Shown: piece by piece, positions 9,727 to 20,653 of the stretch
How positions within the stretch are numbered: the stretch's first letter is position 1
Layout: every line of letters starts with the position of its first letter
NCBI GenBank assembly: GCA_902623255.1
Contig: CACNSY010000001.1
Coordinates: forward strand, 143,463 to 207,462
Direction of reading: 5' to 3'
Length of the DNA: 64,000 nucleotides
From: an uncultured Alphaproteobacteria bacterium
GTDB lineage: Bacteria > Pseudomonadota > Alphaproteobacteria > HIMB59 > GCA-002718135
Made by a program: the position numbers and the translations under genes
The notes under the pieces: model-generated
Databases searched by the model: none
What the model saw: the letters and a program-made list of their open reading frames with translations, nothing else
Told to the model about the DNA's origin: nothing

Positions 9727-11766
9727 TTATGCTGCCTTATTTAAAATATCTTTAGTACATTTTGCCATTGTTTCAGAAGATCTAGAAATAGAATCATTCA
9801 TATAAAAATTTTCAATGTTATATTTAATTTTAATATTCTCAATTTTATTATTTTTAGCAAAAGTTATTTCACCAATAGAATTAACTTCATTTAAGAGAGC
9901 AAATTGACCATAGGTACTTGTAAGCTCATTTCGAAGCTCCCCAAGATTATTAAAATTTAAATTTTTTTCAAATAAGTCACTTAAAACTCTAAAAATTTTC
10001 CACTCCTCTTTTGCTTCACCTATTGGATTATGACACTTAGTTGTTTGAATAACTCTACCTTCTATATTCATATATGTAGAACTTTTCTCAGTATATGCAG
10101 GGGTTGGTAAAATTATATCCGCTATAGATGCTGAAACATCTCCATGATGACCAAGATAAACAACAAAAGCATTTTCAAATGTTGAAAAATTTATCTCATC
10201 TAACCCCATTAAGAAAACTACAGGCTTTGTTTTATCAATATGTTTTTTTAATTGTTTATTGTAATCATTATCAAATTTTTTATTATAAAATTTCAAATCT
10301 AATGCTCCTACTCTAGAAATATCTTGGTTAAGAATATTTAACGGATTTGTATTTTTATTTTTTTGAATTTTTTTCGCAATTAATCCTGCAGTTTCTAATA
10401 TTTTTTTACCATGATCATTATTTATTGCTGAAGTACCAAGTATTATAAGTGGGTTTTTTGCAGATTTTAAAACTTTATTGAACTCAGATTTATTATTAGA
10501 TAATTTATTAAGGTAATCTAAAGAATCAGATAAATGATGATAATCGTAAGTAAGATCTAATTTAGGACCTATAAGACCAATTTTGCAGTTATTTTCAATA
10601 TATGCCTTTCTAATTCTAGCGTTTAGTACCGCTGCTTCCCATCTAGGGTTTGATCCAATTAAAAGAATAGTATCAGCCTTTTCAATTTCTTGAATTGTTG
10701 AATTAAATTTATAACTTGAAGATGAATTATCGATAATTTGTGTATTATCAAATCTGCAATCATAGTTTTTTGATTTTAGTGAATTACTAAATTTTTGTGC
10801 AGAATATAAAGTTTCAATATCGGTAAACTTACCAGATAGGAATACAGTATTTTCTTTACCTCTTTTTGTAATTTCTTTTTTTATTAATTCAAATGCATTA
10901 TCCCATGAAGATTTTTGGAGTTTTTTATTTGATTTAGAATATACATTATCCAATCTTTGACTTGAGAGTCCGTCAACTGCAAATCTAGATTTATCACTTA
11001 TCCATTCTTCATTGGTTTCTTCATTTATTCTAGGAAGAGCTCTTAAAACTTTTTTTCCTCTTGTATCAATCCTTATACTTGAACCTATACCATCGAACAC
11101 ATCAAATGTTTCTGTCTTGGTTAGCTCCCATGGTCTAGATTTAAATGCATATGGTTTACTTGTTAAAGCACCTACGGGGCATAAATCAATTACATTTCCA
11201 GATAATTCTGACTCAATAGTTTTTTCTAAGTACGTCGTGATCTCAGCATTTTCACCTCTGCCAAGTAAGCCTATATCATCAACACCCGCAACTTCTGTAG
11301 AAAACCTTACGCATCTTGTACAATGTATACATCTTGTCATAATTGTTTTGACAAGTGGTCCCATATTTTTATTTTGAACTGCTCTTTTGTTTTCTTCATA
11401 TCTAGTTTTATCAAAACCATAATACATCGCTTGATCTTGAAGATCACATTCTCCTCCTTGATCACAAATAGGGCAATCCAATGGATGATTAATGAGAAGA
11501 AACTCCATTACACCTTTTCGAGCTTTTTTAACTGTTTCTGTTTTTGTTTTTATAACCATTCCATCTGCTGCTGGCATGGCACATGATGCAATAGGTTTTG
11601 GAGCTTTTTCCATTTCTACTAAACACATTCTACAATTTCCTGCTATTGAGAGTTTTTCATGATAACAAAATCTTGGAATTTCTGTTCCTGCTTGTTCACA
11701 AGCTTGCATTACGGTCATGCCGTTTTCAAATTCGTATTCTTTATTATCAATTGTTATCTTTGGCAC
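9727..11766 (-). CDS. nuoG: NADH-quinone oxidoreductase subunit G
   Basis: This is the large peripheral iron-sulfur subunit of complex I (679 aa). The N-terminal ferredoxin domain has the 2Fe-2S cysteines (PRFCYHEKLSIAGNCRMC). The His-Cys cluster region (HPLDCPICDQGGECDLQDQA) and a 4Fe-4S set (CIHCTRCVRF, with a distal cysteine in VIDLCPVGAL) follow. The rest is a molybdopterin-oxidoreductase-like domain without obvious cofactor ligands, as in mitochondrial-type NuoG. The ATG overlaps the nuoF stop by one base. Confidence 0.96.
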   Translation of the reverse strand: MPKITIDNKEYEFENGMTVMQACEQAGTEIPRFCYHEKLSIAGNCRMCLVEMEKAPKPIASCAMPAADGMVIKTKTETVKKARKGVMEFLLINHPLDCPICDQGGECDLQDQAMYYGFDKTRYEENKRAVQNKNMGPLVKTIMTRCIHCTRCVRFSTEVAGVDDIGLLGRGENAEITTYLEKTIESELSGNVIDLCPVGALTSKPYAFKSRPWELTKTETFDVFDGIGSSIRIDTRGKKVLRALPRINEETNEEWISDKSRFAVDGLSSQRLDNVYSKSNKKLQKSSWDNAFELIKKEITKRGKENTVFLSGKFTDIETLYSAQKFSNSLKSKNYDCRFDNTQIIDNSSSSYKFNSTIQEIEKADTILLIGSNPRWEAAVLNARIRKAYIENNCKIGLIGPKLDLTYDYHHLSDSLDYLNKLSNNKSEFNKVLKSAKNPLIILGTSAINNDHGKKILETAGLIAKKIQKNKNTNPLNILNQDISRVGALDLKFYNKKFDNDYNKQLKKHIDKTKPVVFLMGLDEINFSTFENAFVVYLGHHGDVSASIADIILPTPAYTEKSSTYMNIEGRVIQTTKCHNPIGEAKEEWKIFRVLSDLFEKNLNFNNLGELRNELTSTYGQFALLNEVNSIGEITFAKNNKIENIKIKYNIENFYMNDSISRSSETMAKCTKDILNKAA

Positions 11767-13040
11767 TAGGCTACTCTTTTATTTCTTTCTTGAATTCTTT
11801 TTTCAATTTCAGGTCTAAAGTGTCTAAACAAACCTTGAATAGGCCAAGCAGCGGCATCACCTAATGCACAAATAGTATGACCTTCAATTTGCTTAGTCAC
11901 ATCTAAAATTTTATCAATATCTTGATGTTCAACATTTCCATGAACCATTTTTTCCATCATTCTGTACATCCATCCAGTACCTTCTCTGCAAGGTGTACAT
12001 TGACCGCAGCTTTCATGTTTATAAAAATGTGATAATCTAGCTATTGCTTCAACAATATCTGTTGATTTATTCATTACAATAACAGCAGCAGTTCCTAATC
12101 CACTTTGAACTTCTTTTAGGCTATCAAAATCCATTTTAACTGTATCGCAAATAGACTTAGGTAATAAAGGCACACTTGCACCTCCAGGAATTACAGCTAA
12201 TAAATTTTCCCAACCACCAATTACACCTCCTGCATGTTTTTCAATCAGTTCTTTTAATGGTATCCCCATTTCCTCTTCTACATTGCATGGGTTATTAACA
12301 TGTCCTGAAATACTAAAAATTTTTGTACCTGTATTGTTGGCACTTCCTAAATCAGCGAACCATTTTGAACCACGTCTTAAAATAGTTGGTGCAACGGCAA
12401 CTGTTTCAACATTTGTAACTGTTGTTGGACATCCATATAAACCTGCACCAGCGGGAAACGGAGGTTTTAATCGAGGTTGGCCTTTTTTACCCTCTAAACT
12501 TTCAAGTAAAGCAGTTTCTTCACCACAAATATATGCTCCTGCTCCTCTGTGAAGATAAATATCAAAATCCCACCCTGTACCACATGCATTTTTACCAATT
12601 AAATTATTTGCGTAGGCTTCATCTATTGCTTTTTGTAAATTAGAAGATTCAGAATAATATTCACCCCTTATATAAATATAACAAGTATGTGCATGCATAG
12701 CAAAGGCAGCAACTAAACAACCTTCTAAAAGAAGATGTGGGTCGTTTCTCATAATCTCTCGATCTTTACATGTGCCTGGCTCTGACTCATCTGCATTAAC
12801 AACTAGGTAATGATCTTTTCCAGAGTCTTTTGGCATAAATGACCACTTAAGTCCCGCAGGGAAACCTGCTCCTCCCCTTCCTCTTAATTGACTATTTTTA
12901 ATTTCCTCAACAATTTTTTCGCTACCCATTTTAATAAGTTCTTTAGTATTTGACCAAATACCTCTTTTTTTGGCACCATCTAATTTCCAGTCTTCAAAAC
13001 CGTATAAATTTTTAAAAATTTTATCTTTTTCCCTAAGCAT
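11766..13040 (-). CDS. nuoF: NADH-quinone oxidoreductase subunit F
   Basis: This is the NADH- and FMN-binding subunit with cluster N3, the electron entry site of complex I. The nucleotide-binding glycine segments ([34 protein letters not shown]) and the cluster motif [11 protein letters not shown] plus the distal cysteine in [13 protein letters not shown] are visible. I take the ATG at 13038-13040 (424 aa, MLREKDKIF...), which overlaps the nuoE stop by 8 bases. A longer frame up to 13076 would add 12 residues without homology to the family. Confidence 0.96.
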   Translation of the reverse strand: MLREKDKIFKNLYGFEDWKLDGAKKRGIWSNTKELIKMGSEKIVEEIKNSQLRGRGGAGFPAGLKWSFMPKDSGKDHYLVVNADESEPGTCKDREIMRNDPHLLLEGCLVAAFAMHAHTCYIYIRGEYYSESSNLQKAIDEAYANNLIGKNACGTGWDFDIYLHRGAGAYICGEETALLESLEGKKGQPRLKPPFPAGAGLYGCPTTVTNVETVAVAPTILRRGSKWFADLGSANNTGTKIFSISGHVNNPCNVEEEMGIPLKELIEKHAGGVIGGWENLLAVIPGGASVPLLPKSICDTVKMDFDSLKEVQSGLGTAAVIVMNKSTDIVEAIARLSHFYKHESCGQCTPCREGTGWMYRMMEKMVHGNVEHQDIDKILDVTKQIEGHTICALGDAAAWPIQGLFRHFRPEIEKRIQERNKRVA

Positions 13041-13632
13041 CAAATTTTCTTTCAGGTTGTGATGATTTTCTACCAATTTGTGAACCTACTTTTATTGATT
13101 TATTATCTTTTAAATCTTGAAGTATTTTTTTAAAACTCTCTTCATCTAAATCTTCATAATAATCATCATTGATCTGGACCATAGGAGCATTGCAACATGC
13201 ACCTAAGCATTCAACTTCAACAACTGTAAATATTCCATCATCACTTGTCTCGCCAATATTAGTTTCACAAACTTCTTGTGCAACCTTAGACAGTTTATCA
13301 CTCCCTCTTAGCCAACAAGGTGTCGTTCTACAAATTTGTACAAAATTTTTACCAATAGGTTCTAAATTAAACATCGAATAAAAAGTGGCAACTTCTAACA
13401 CCCTTATATAAGACATACTTAGAGTTTCAGCTACTTTTTCCATTGAGTTTTTACTTAGCCATCCATTATTTTGTCTTTGTGCTAAATCAAGTAAAGGAAT
13501 AACTGCGCTTTGAATACGGTTTGATGGATATTTTTTTATTATTTCAGAAATTTTTCTAAAATTTTCTGATGACCATTCAAAATTATCATTAATTTTTTTA
13601 TATACTTTATTATTTGAACCAGGATGATGCAT
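13033..13632 (-). CDS. nuoE: NADH-quinone oxidoreductase subunit E
   Basis: This thioredoxin-fold subunit carries the 2Fe-2S cluster N1a. The four cysteines are seen as CRTTPC and CLGACCNAP. It is 199 aa, a little longer than enterobacterial NuoE because of a basic C-terminal tail ([15 protein letters not shown]). The start overlaps the nuoD stop by one base, and the end overlaps nuoF. Confidence 0.95.
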   Translation of the reverse strand: MHHPGSNNKVYKKINDNFEWSSENFRKISEIIKKYPSNRIQSAVIPLLDLAQRQNNGWLSKNSMEKVAETLSMSYIRVLEVATFYSMFNLEPIGKNFVQICRTTPCWLRGSDKLSKVAQEVCETNIGETSDDGIFTVVEVECLGACCNAPMVQINDDYYEDLDEESFKKILQDLKDNKSIKVGSQIGRKSSQPERKFDA

Positions 13633-14810
13633 TATCTATCTATCTCTCCAAAAACAATATCTAAGCTACCTAGTATAGCGGCTATGTCAGCCATTAAGTG
13701 GCCTTTAGATAAATGATCCAATGTTTGAAGGTGTGCAAAACCTGGTGCTCTTATTTTACATCTATATGGTTTACTAGATCCATCAGAAACAAGGTAAACG
13801 CCAAATTCACCCTTTGGAGCTTCTACTGCACTATAAACTTGACCAGCGGGAACACGGTAACCTTCAGTGAAAAGTTTAAAATGATGAATTAAAGCTTCCA
13901 TTGATTTTTTCATTTGATTTCTTTTAGGAGGTGTAATTTTATTATCCTCAATTGATATTGGACCTGGTTTGATTTTATTTAAACATTGGTTAATAATACT
14001 AATGCTTTGTCTCATTTCCTCTATGCGAACCAAATATCGATCAAAACAATCACCCTTTTTTCCAACAGGAACTTCAAAATCAACTTGATCATAGGCGTCA
14101 TAAGGTTGAGATCTTCTTAAATCCCATGCTACACCTGCACTTCTTAATACAGGACCAGAACACCCCCATTCAATTGCTTCGGACTTTGAAATTATTCCTA
14201 TATCAACTGATCTTTGTCTTAAAATTCTGTTATTAGTAAGCAAGCTTTCAAGATCATCAATAAATTTTGGAAGAGTTTTAAAATGGTCAAATAATTTTTC
14301 TTCCATTCCTTCTGGCATATCCTGATGAACGCCGCCAGGTCTAAAATAGGCTGCATGAAATCTTGCTCCAGATACTGCTTCATGAAACTCCAAAAGCTTT
14401 TCCCTTTCTTCAAAACACCATAAAAAAGGTGTCACTGCACCAATGTCAGCAGCATAGGCAGGTATATTTAATAAATGATTTAGTATTCTAGTAATTTCGG
14501 CAAAAATAACCCGAATATATTTAGCTCTTTCAGGAACATTGATACCTAGGAGATTTTCAGTTGCCAATGCAAAAGCATGTTCTTGACACATTGGTGAAAC
14601 GTAATCAAGTCTATCAAAATAAGGGACAGCCTGAAGATAAGTTTTATATTCAATTAATTTTTCTGTCCCCCTATGTAACAATCCGATGTGTGGTTCTGCT
14701 CTTTGAACTACTTCACCTTCAAGCTCAACTACTAAACGTAAAACACCATGCGCAGCTGGATGTTGAGGGCCAAAGTTAATTGTAGTTGTATTAAGCTCTA
14801 CTTCTTTCAT
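13632..14810 (-). CDS. nuoD: NADH-quinone oxidoreductase subunit D
   Basis: This 49-kDa-type subunit forms the quinone site together with NuoB. It is 392 aa and separate from NuoC. The conserved N-terminal block [15 protein letters not shown] contains the quinone-site histidines, and [23 protein letters not shown] and the C-terminal [19 protein letters not shown] are typical. It abuts nuoC with no spare bases. Confidence 0.96.
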   Translation of the reverse strand: MKEVELNTTTINFGPQHPAAHGVLRLVVELEGEVVQRAEPHIGLLHRGTEKLIEYKTYLQAVPYFDRLDYVSPMCQEHAFALATENLLGINVPERAKYIRVIFAEITRILNHLLNIPAYAADIGAVTPFLWCFEEREKLLEFHEAVSGARFHAAYFRPGGVHQDMPEGMEEKLFDHFKTLPKFIDDLESLLTNNRILRQRSVDIGIISKSEAIEWGCSGPVLRSAGVAWDLRRSQPYDAYDQVDFEVPVGKKGDCFDRYLVRIEEMRQSISIINQCLNKIKPGPISIEDNKITPPKRNQMKKSMEALIHHFKLFTEGYRVPAGQVYSAVEAPKGEFGVYLVSDGSSKPYRCKIRAPGFAHLQTLDHLSKGHLMADIAAILGSLDIVFGEIDR

Positions 14811-15392
14811 TTAATTTTCACCAGTAGATTTCTCATCACCAAAAAGTTTGTTTTCCATTCCTTCCCAAGGAGATTCACTATCGAAATTTCTAAATTCTTG
14901 AGTTAACTTAACAGGCTCATATATTACTTTTTTTTCAAGGTCATCGTAGCGAACTTCTGTATGTCCTGTTAAAGGAAAATCTTTGCGCAACGGATAACCT
15001 TCAAAATTGTAATCCGTCATTATTCTTCTTAAATCAGGATGGTTAATAAATTCAATTCCAAATAAATCATAGCATTCTCTTTCATACCAATCTGCAGATT
15101 TGTGAATATTGGTTATTGATTCTATGTTTTCGTTTTCTTTAATGAAAGTTTTAAGAATAATTTTTTTATTTTTTGTTAAACTTTGCAAAATATAAATCAA
15201 ATCAAATCTAAATTCTCTTGAAGGATAATCAACAGCTGTAATATCTAATAATTGATTAAAATTAAACTCATTGTTATCTTTTAATTCAGTAAAAATTTTT
15301 ATAATGTTATGTTTTTCAAATTCTATTTCCAACAGATTATTATTCTCTAAAACATCATTTATGCCATCTATTTTAGTAAGAATTTTAATCAT
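14811..15392 (-). CDS. nuoC: NADH-quinone oxidoreductase subunit C
   Basis: This is the 30-kDa-type peripheral subunit of complex I (193 aa). The family signature is clear in the second half: ADWYERECYDLFGIEF, HPDLRRIMTDY and FEGYPLRKDFPLTGHTEVRYD. The N-terminal half is lysine-rich and variable. It lies 6 bases downstream of nuoB and abuts nuoD. Confidence 0.95.
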   Translation of the reverse strand: MIKILTKIDGINDVLENNNLLEIEFEKHNIIKIFTELKDNNEFNFNQLLDITAVDYPSREFRFDLIYILQSLTKNKKIILKTFIKENENIESITNIHKSADWYERECYDLFGIEFINHPDLRRIMTDYNFEGYPLRKDFPLTGHTEVRYDDLEKKVIYEPVKLTQEFRNFDSESPWEGMENKLFGDEKSTGEN

Positions 15393-15398
15393 ATAAAA

Positions 15399-15911
15399 TT
15401 ATCTTTTAAATTTATTTTCTCTTCTAATTTTTTTCTGTAATTGCAATATGCCGTAAACTAATGCTTCTGCTGTTGGGGGGCATCCTGGAACGTAAACATC
15501 AACGGGGACGATCCTGTCACAACCTCTAACTACTGAATACGAGTAGTGATAATATCCGCCACCATTTGCACATGAACCCATTGATATTACCCACCGAGGT
15601 TCTGGCATTTGATCATAAACTTTTCTTAAAGCTGGTGCCATTTTATTTGTTAATGTGCCAGCAACAATCATTACATCAGATTGTCTAGGGCTACCTCTTG
15701 GTATGACTCCATAACGATCTAGATCATATCTTGCCATGTAAGAATGGATCATTTCTACTCCACAACATGCCAATCCGAATGTCATTGGCCATAAGGAACC
15801 AGTTCTAGCCCAAGTAAGAATTTTATCGTAGCTAGCCACTAAGAAACCTTTAGAGGATAATTCTGTATTTAGAGTGTCATCAACAATTTTTTTTGCTTCA
15901 TCTACTCCCAT
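15399..15911 (-). CDS. nuoB: NADH-quinone oxidoreductase subunit B
   Basis: This subunit binds the terminal cluster N2, next to the quinone. The tandem cysteines ([10 protein letters not shown]) and the later ones ([10 protein letters not shown] and [11 protein letters not shown]) are present. An AAGGAG at 15919-15924 lies 7 bases before the ATG at 15909-15911, so the protein starts MGVDEAKK (170 aa). The ATG 21 bases further upstream has this ribosome binding site inside its coding frame and is unlikely. The gene overlaps the end of nuoA by 10 bases. Confidence 0.96.
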   Translation of the reverse strand: MGVDEAKKIVDDTLNTELSSKGFLVASYDKILTWARTGSLWPMTFGLACCGVEMIHSYMARYDLDRYGVIPRGSPRQSDVMIVAGTLTNKMAPALRKVYDQMPEPRWVISMGSCANGGGYYHYSYSVVRGCDRIVPVDVYVPGCPPTAEALVYGILQLQKKIRRENKFKR

Positions 15912-16267
15912 TCTAAAGCTCCTTTTTTCCATTCATAAATAAAACCAATAGTTAAAACAGTTAGAAAAATCATCATTGACCAAAAACCAAACAATCCAAT
16001 TTTACCAAGTGTTATTGCCCATGGAAACAAGAAAGCAACTTCTAAATCAAAGATAATAAATAAGATTGCTACTAAATAAAATCTTACGTCAAATCTTCCA
16101 CGAGCGTCGTCAAAAGCCTCAAATCCACACTCATAAGCAGATAATTTTTCTTGATCTGGCTGAGAGTCTCCAACTACAAAAGATAATAAAGTCATTCCAA
16201 AAGCCAATGCTAAAGCTATAAATATAAAAATTAATATTGGTAAATATTCAAATAGAAACTCTGACAC
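15902..16267 (-). CDS. nuoA: NADH-quinone oxidoreductase subunit A
   Basis: This is the first gene of the complex I operon: a three-helix membrane subunit of 121 aa. The loop with the conserved cysteine ([24 protein letters not shown]) and the helix [14 protein letters not shown] are diagnostic. The start codon is GTG at 16265-16267. About 100 bases upstream lie before tRNA-Asp and must hold the operon promoter unless transcription continues from the tRNAs. Confidence 0.95.
   Translation of the reverse strand: MSEFLFEYLPILIFIFIALALAFGMTLLSFVVGDSQPDQEKLSAYECGFEAFDDARGRFDVRFYLVAILFIIFDLEVAFLFPWAITLGKIGLFGFWSMMIFLTVLTIGFIYEWKKGALEWE
15919..15924 (-). promoter_or_regulatory. nuoB ribosome binding site
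   Basis: AAGGAG on the minus strand, 7 bases upstream of the second in-frame ATG of nuoB and inside the end of nuoA. It decides between two candidate nuoB starts. Confidence 0.75.
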
Positions 16268-16367
16268 TATAATCTCACAAATAAATTAGTAATGTATTTA
16301 ACGATTTATTCAACAATAACAACGTGTCTCGTTGCGACTTTAGTACACAAAAAAACACTGAAATAAG

Positions 16368-16444
16368 TGGCGCGAGAGACGGGATTCGAACCCGCGGCCT
16401 CTGCCGTGACAGGGCAGCGTTCTAACCAGCTGAACTACTCCCGC
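16368..16444 (-). tRNA. tRNA-Asp (GTC)
   Basis: A complete cloverleaf of 77 nt reads on the minus strand. The acceptor stem is GCGGGAG/CTCTCGC with discriminator G, the CCA end is encoded, and the anticodon loop CTGTCAC gives GTC. The T-loop TTCGAAT is standard. It is followed 3 bases later by the next tRNA's end, so both probably come from one transcript. Confidence 0.97.
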
Positions 16445-16447
16445 GCA

Positions 16448-16523
16448 TGGTGGGTGTTGAGAGACTTGAACTCCCGACCCTCTCGGTGTAAACGAGATGC
16501 TCTACCAACTGAGCTAAACACCC
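16448..16523 (-). tRNA. tRNA-Val (TAC)
   Basis: A complete 76-nt cloverleaf on the minus strand. The acceptor GGGTGTT pairs with AACACCC, the discriminator is A with encoded CCA, and the anticodon loop TTTACAC gives TAC. It lies upstream of tRNA-Asp in the same direction and downstream of the hup terminator. Confidence 0.97.
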
Positions 16524-16532
16524 AAATAAAAG

Positions 16533-16558
16533 CGGCTGTTAAATTCATTTAACAGCCG
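16533..16558 (-). terminator. Intrinsic terminator of hup
   Basis: An 11-bp perfect stem (CGGCTGTTAAA with its complement) and a 4-base loop, followed on the minus strand by CTTTTATTT. It lies 17 bases after the hup stop and before tRNA-Val. Confidence 0.8.
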
Positions 16559-16575
16559 GTGCAAGAAAAAAATAA

Positions 16576-16851
16576 TTAATTATTTACTGAGTCTTTAAGA
16601 GCTTTTCCCACAGTAAATTTAGGTCTCTTAGATGCTGGGATTTGGATTGATTCTCCTGTTCTAGGATTTCTACCAGTAGTTGCTTTTCTATGACTAACAC
16701 TAAAATTACCAAATCCAACAATACTAACCTTTTCATCTCTTTTCAAAGCGTTAGTTATTGAATCCAAAAAGCTTTCAATTGCTCGAGTTGCGTCAGATTT
16801 AGATAGTCCAGCGGAAGAAGCTACAGATGCGATAAGATCATTTTTGTTCAC
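16576..16851 (-). CDS. hup: HU-family DNA-binding protein
   Basis: This is a nucleoid-associated DNA-bending protein (91 aa). The helical N-terminal dimerisation part (MNKNDLIASVASSAGLSKSD), the GFGNFSV turn and the DNA-clamping beta arm (RKATTGRNPRTGESIQIPA) are canonical. It lies 136 bases downstream of lon in the usual lon-hup arrangement and has its own terminator. Confidence 0.95.
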   Translation of the reverse strand: MNKNDLIASVASSAGLSKSDATRAIESFLDSITNALKRDEKVSIVGFGNFSVSHRKATTGRNPRTGESIQIPASKRPKFTVGKALKDSVNN

Positions 16852-16987
16852 TTTTATTCTCCTTTAATAAATTTTCTAGATAATTATTTGTTTTATGAAC
16901 AAGTCAACAATATTATAAAATTTTTCGCAGAAATAAGGGAATTTGACAATAAAATGGCTTAATAGCTGATTTTTTTAAATTAAAATA

Positions 16988-19354
16988 TTAGTGAGTACTA
17001 GTGGTGTTTTGATTATTTTTTAATTGAGATTCGCTTAAATTTAATGGAATAATGGGCTTTGTTAAAGTGTGTTCAAGAATTGAGAATGCATCAGAAACAG
17101 CAATAATTTTTATACCTTTTATAACTTCCTTATCAAACTCTGCAATTTCCCTAAAGTTTTCATGAGGAATAAGAATTTTTTTAATCCCTGCTCTACTAGC
17201 TGCATATATTTTTTCTTTCAAACCACCAATTGGTAAAACTCTACCTCTCAGTGTAATTTCTCCAGTCATTGCAACATCTCTTTTGATTTTGTTGTTTGTT
17301 AAAGATGAAACTAATGAATTAAAAATAGCTATACCTGCACTAGGTCCATCTTTTGGAGTAGCGCCCTCAGGTACATGGATGTGGATATCATAATTCTCAA
17401 AGTCTCTAGGATTAATTCCAAGAGTTACCGATTTTGATTTAACATATGAAGTTGCAGCCTGAATGGATTCTCTCATAACTTCACCTAATTTACCTGTTAT
17501 TGTAAGTTTACCTTTACCGATTGATAAAATAACCTCAACTGACAGAATTTCTCCCCCGACCTCCGTCCAAGCTAAACCATTAGTTACTCCTACTAAATTT
17601 CTTTTTTCAATTTCACTTGTTCTAAATTTTGAAATGCCTAGAAATTCTTGTAAAGATTTCTCATTTAATTTAATTTTTTTTAATCTCGTTGTCTCTAATT
17701 TTTTAACTGCTTTTCTACATACTTTAGATATTTCTTTTTCAAGATTTCTCACTCCAGCTTCTTTAGTATAATTTCTGATAATCAAACTCAAAACCCTAGA
17801 GTTAAATGTTATTTCAGAATTTTTAATTCCATGGTTTTTAATTTGCTTTGGTAACAAATATTTTTTTGCAATTTGATTTTTTTCTTTTTCAGTATAACCT
17901 GGTATTCTTATTACTTCCATTCTATCTAAAAGTGCAGGCGGTATATTTAATGTGTTAGCAGTACATACAAACATTACATCAGATAGATCATAATCCAATT
18001 CTAAATAATGATCATTAAATTTACTATTTTGTTCAGGGTCAAGAACTTCTAACAAAGCAGAGGATGGATCTCCTCTCCAATCAGATCCCAACTTATCAAT
18101 TTCATCTAATAAAATTAATGGGTTAGAAGATTTTGATTTTTTCATAGCTTGTATAAATCTACCTGGCATAGAGCCTATATATGTTCTTCTATGACCTCTA
18201 ATTTCAGCTTCGTCCCTTACACCCCCCAATGACATTCTTACAAAACTTCTGCCAGTTGAATTTGCAATTGATTTACCTAGGGATGTTTTTCCAACACCGG
18301 GAGGACCAACTAAACATAATATAGGTCCTTTAAGTTTATCAGTTCTTTTTTGAACAGCTAAATATTCAAGAATTCTCTCTTTTACTTTCTCTAAACCATA
18401 ATGATCATTTTCTAAAATCGTTGAAGCTTTATTAATATTTTTTGAAATTTGATCTGGATTATTCCAGGGTATAGACATAACCCAATCCAGATAATTCCTA
18501 ATTACAGTTGCTTCTGCTGACATAGCGCTCATATTTTTTAATTTTTTAATTTCAGATGCACATTTATCCTTGGCCTCTTTAGAAAAGTTATACTGATTTA
18601 TTTTTTTTTCTAATTCTGCAATTTCATCTACGTCATCATTTTCACCCAATTCTTTTTGAATCGCCTTCATTTGTTCATTTAAATAATATTCCTTTTGAGT
18701 TTTCTCCATTTGCCTTTTTACACGGCCTTTAATTTTTTTTTCAACTTGGAATGAATCAATTTCTGAAACAAGATGACCATAGGTTTTATTTAATCTATCT
18801 TCTGTATTTATGATTTCTAAAATTTCTTGTTTTTGAGATATAGATATTGAAATATTTGATGCAATTATATCAACTATTTTATCAGGATCAGTAATAGATT
18901 TAACATTGTTTATGATATCAAGTGAAACTTTTTTATTAATCTTTTGAAACTCGGTAAATTGCTCAATAATGAGCTTTTGTAGAGCTCTTATATTAGAATT
19001 TTTTTTTGTTTTATAATTAATTTCACTAATGGAAGCAGAAATAAAATCTTTGTTAAAATTTATTTTTTCAACTTTTGCTCTGTGTATACCTTCCACTAAT
19101 ACTTTAAGTGTTCCATCAGGGAGTTTAAGCAATTGAATTACTTTAGCAACCGTACCAAAAGAATATAGATTATCTTTATTAGGATTATCTATTTTTGAAT
19201 TTTTTTGTGATATTAAAAAAATCTTTTTATCAGTAGTCATTACATTATTAAGTGCATTAACTGATTGATCTCTGCCAACAAAAAGTGGGGCAATCATATT
19301 AGGAAAAACTACAATATCTCTTAAGGGAAGAACGGGTATAGTATTTTTTACCAT
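16988..19354 (-). CDS. lon: ATP-dependent protease Lon
   Basis: This is a hexameric AAA+ serine protease that degrades damaged and regulatory proteins in the cytoplasm. The length (788 aa) matches bacterial LonA. In order: an N-terminal LON substrate-binding domain (VLPLRDIVVFPNMIAPLFVGR), the coiled-coil region, the Walker A motif GPPGVGKTSLG near residue 350, Walker B ILLDEIDK, and the C-terminal protease domain with the catalytic serine in KDGPSAGIA near residue 675 and a downstream catalytic lysine. It lies 30 bases downstream of clpX. Confidence 0.97.
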   Translation of the reverse strand: MVKNTIPVLPLRDIVVFPNMIAPLFVGRDQSVNALNNVMTTDKKIFLISQKNSKIDNPNKDNLYSFGTVAKVIQLLKLPDGTLKVLVEGIHRAKVEKINFNKDFISASISEINYKTKKNSNIRALQKLIIEQFTEFQKINKKVSLDIINNVKSITDPDKIVDIIASNISISISQKQEILEIINTEDRLNKTYGHLVSEIDSFQVEKKIKGRVKRQMEKTQKEYYLNEQMKAIQKELGENDDVDEIAELEKKINQYNFSKEAKDKCASEIKKLKNMSAMSAEATVIRNYLDWVMSIPWNNPDQISKNINKASTILENDHYGLEKVKERILEYLAVQKRTDKLKGPILCLVGPPGVGKTSLGKSIANSTGRSFVRMSLGGVRDEAEIRGHRRTYIGSMPGRFIQAMKKSKSSNPLILLDEIDKLGSDWRGDPSSALLEVLDPEQNSKFNDHYLELDYDLSDVMFVCTANTLNIPPALLDRMEVIRIPGYTEKEKNQIAKKYLLPKQIKNHGIKNSEITFNSRVLSLIIRNYTKEAGVRNLEKEISKVCRKAVKKLETTRLKKIKLNEKSLQEFLGISKFRTSEIEKRNLVGVTNGLAWTEVGGEILSVEVILSIGKGKLTITGKLGEVMRESIQAATSYVKSKSVTLGINPRDFENYDIHIHVPEGATPKDGPSAGIAIFNSLVSSLTNNKIKRDVAMTGEITLRGRVLPIGGLKEKIYAASRAGIKKILIPHENFREIAEFDKEVIKGIKIIAVSDAFSILEHTLTKPIIPLNLSESQLKNNQNTTSTH

Positions 19355-19384
19355 TTATTATAAATGTTCATATAATATTTAAAA

Positions 19385-20653
19385 TCAAGAGTTATTAGAC
19401 ATTAATTTTTGATTATTTTCTTTATTTGAATAAATTAAAATAGGGTCAGATTTTTTTGCAATTACATCTTTGTTTATAACAACTTTATATAAATCTTTTT
19501 GATCAGGAACTTTGTACATAAGTTCCATTAGTGAATCTTCAATAATTGATCTCAAACCTCTTGCGCCAGTATTTTGAACAACTGCTAACTTAGCAATTTC
19601 CTTTAATGCATCTTCTTTGATTTCTAACTTGACCCCATCCATTTTCAAAAGAGCCTCAAATTGCTTAACTATAGCATTTTTTGGTTGAGTCATAATTCTT
19701 ATCAACATATCTTCATCTAATTCATTTAAAGTAGTTATCACTGGAAGCCTTCCAATAAATTCTGGTATCATACCAAATTTGAGCAGATCTTGATTTTCAA
19801 GTTTTTTAAGTGCCTCACCAATAGTCTTCTTTTTTGGATCAGTGTCTAATTTAGAATTAAATCCTATTGCAGTACCTTTTAATCTATAATTTATAATTTC
19901 CTCTAGGCCTGAAAAAGCGCCTCCACATATAAAAAGTATATTAGATGTATCTACTTGCAAAAATTCTTGCTGAGGATGCTTTCTTCCACCCTGTGGAGGG
20001 ACACTTGCAATTGTACCCTCCATAATTTTTAGTAATGCTTGTTGAACACCCTCTCCTGAAACATCTCTTGTAATAGAAGGGTTGTCACTTTTTCTTCCTA
20101 TTTTATCAATCTCATCTATATAAACTATTCCTTTTTGAGCCCTTTCCACATTGTATTCGGAGGCCTGTAGCAATTTAAGAATAATATTTTCTACATCTTC
20201 ACCAACATAGCCTGCCTCAGTTAAACTAGTTGCATCTGCTACAGTAAAAGGAACGTCTAAAATTTTAGCTAAAGTTTGAGCAAGTAATGTTTTTCCTGTA
20301 CCAGTAGGCCCAACCAAAAGAATATTTGATTTTGATATCTCAACACTTTCATTTTCTGATTTAGACGAAAGTCTTTTATAGTGATTATAAACAGCTACAG
20401 AAAGAATTTTTTTAGAATCTTTTTGACCAATAACATAATCATTTAAAAATTTATTTATTTCTGAAGGTTTCGGAATATCTTTTTTTATTTTAAATTTATT
20501 ATTCTTATTGTCTTCTTTTATAATATCCATGCATAATTCAACACATTCATCACAAACGAAAACTGTTGGTCCTGCAATTAATTTTTTTACTTCTTTCTGA
20601 TTTTTTCCGCAAAAAGAGCAAAATAATGAATCTTTATCATTTTTTTTATTCAT
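19385..20653 (-). CDS. clpX: ATP-dependent Clp protease ATP-binding subunit ClpX
   Basis: This unfoldase feeds substrates to ClpP. The N-terminal zinc-binding domain has cysteines 12, 15, 34 and 37. Walker A GPTGTGKT is at 115-122, Walker [11 protein letters not shown] follows, and the pore loop GYVGEDV and the ClpP-contacting IGF-like loop (TAIGFNS) are visible. It is 422 aa. The ATG overlaps the clpP stop by one base, consistent with coupled expression. Confidence 0.97.
   Translation of the reverse strand: MNKKNDKDSLFCSFCGKNQKEVKKLIAGPTVFVCDECVELCMDIIKEDNKNNKFKIKKDIPKPSEINKFLNDYVIGQKDSKKILSVAVYNHYKRLSSKSENESVEISKSNILLVGPTGTGKTLLAQTLAKILDVPFTVADATSLTEAGYVGEDVENIILKLLQASEYNVERAQKGIVYIDEIDKIGRKSDNPSITRDVSGEGVQQALLKIMEGTIASVPPQGGRKHPQQEFLQVDTSNILFICGGAFSGLEEIINYRLKGTAIGFNSKLDTDPKKKTIGEALKKLENQDLLKFGMIPEFIGRLPVITTLNELDEDMLIRIMTQPKNAIVKQFEALLKMDGVKLEIKEDALKEIAKLAVVQNTGARGLRSIIEDSLMELMYKVPDQKDLYKVVINKDVIAKKSDPILIYSNKENNQKLMSNNS

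Noticed and set aside
11012-11864. Several plus-strand frames of 87-121 codons across nuoG and nuoF
   Set aside because: They are shadows of highly conserved minus-strand complex I genes and have no ribosome binding site or recognisable protein pattern.
16367-16552. 61-codon plus-strand frame reading GFEPAASAVTGQRSNQLNYSRA-like sequence
   Set aside because: It is the antisense of tRNA-Asp and tRNA-Val and is a well-known spurious protein annotation.
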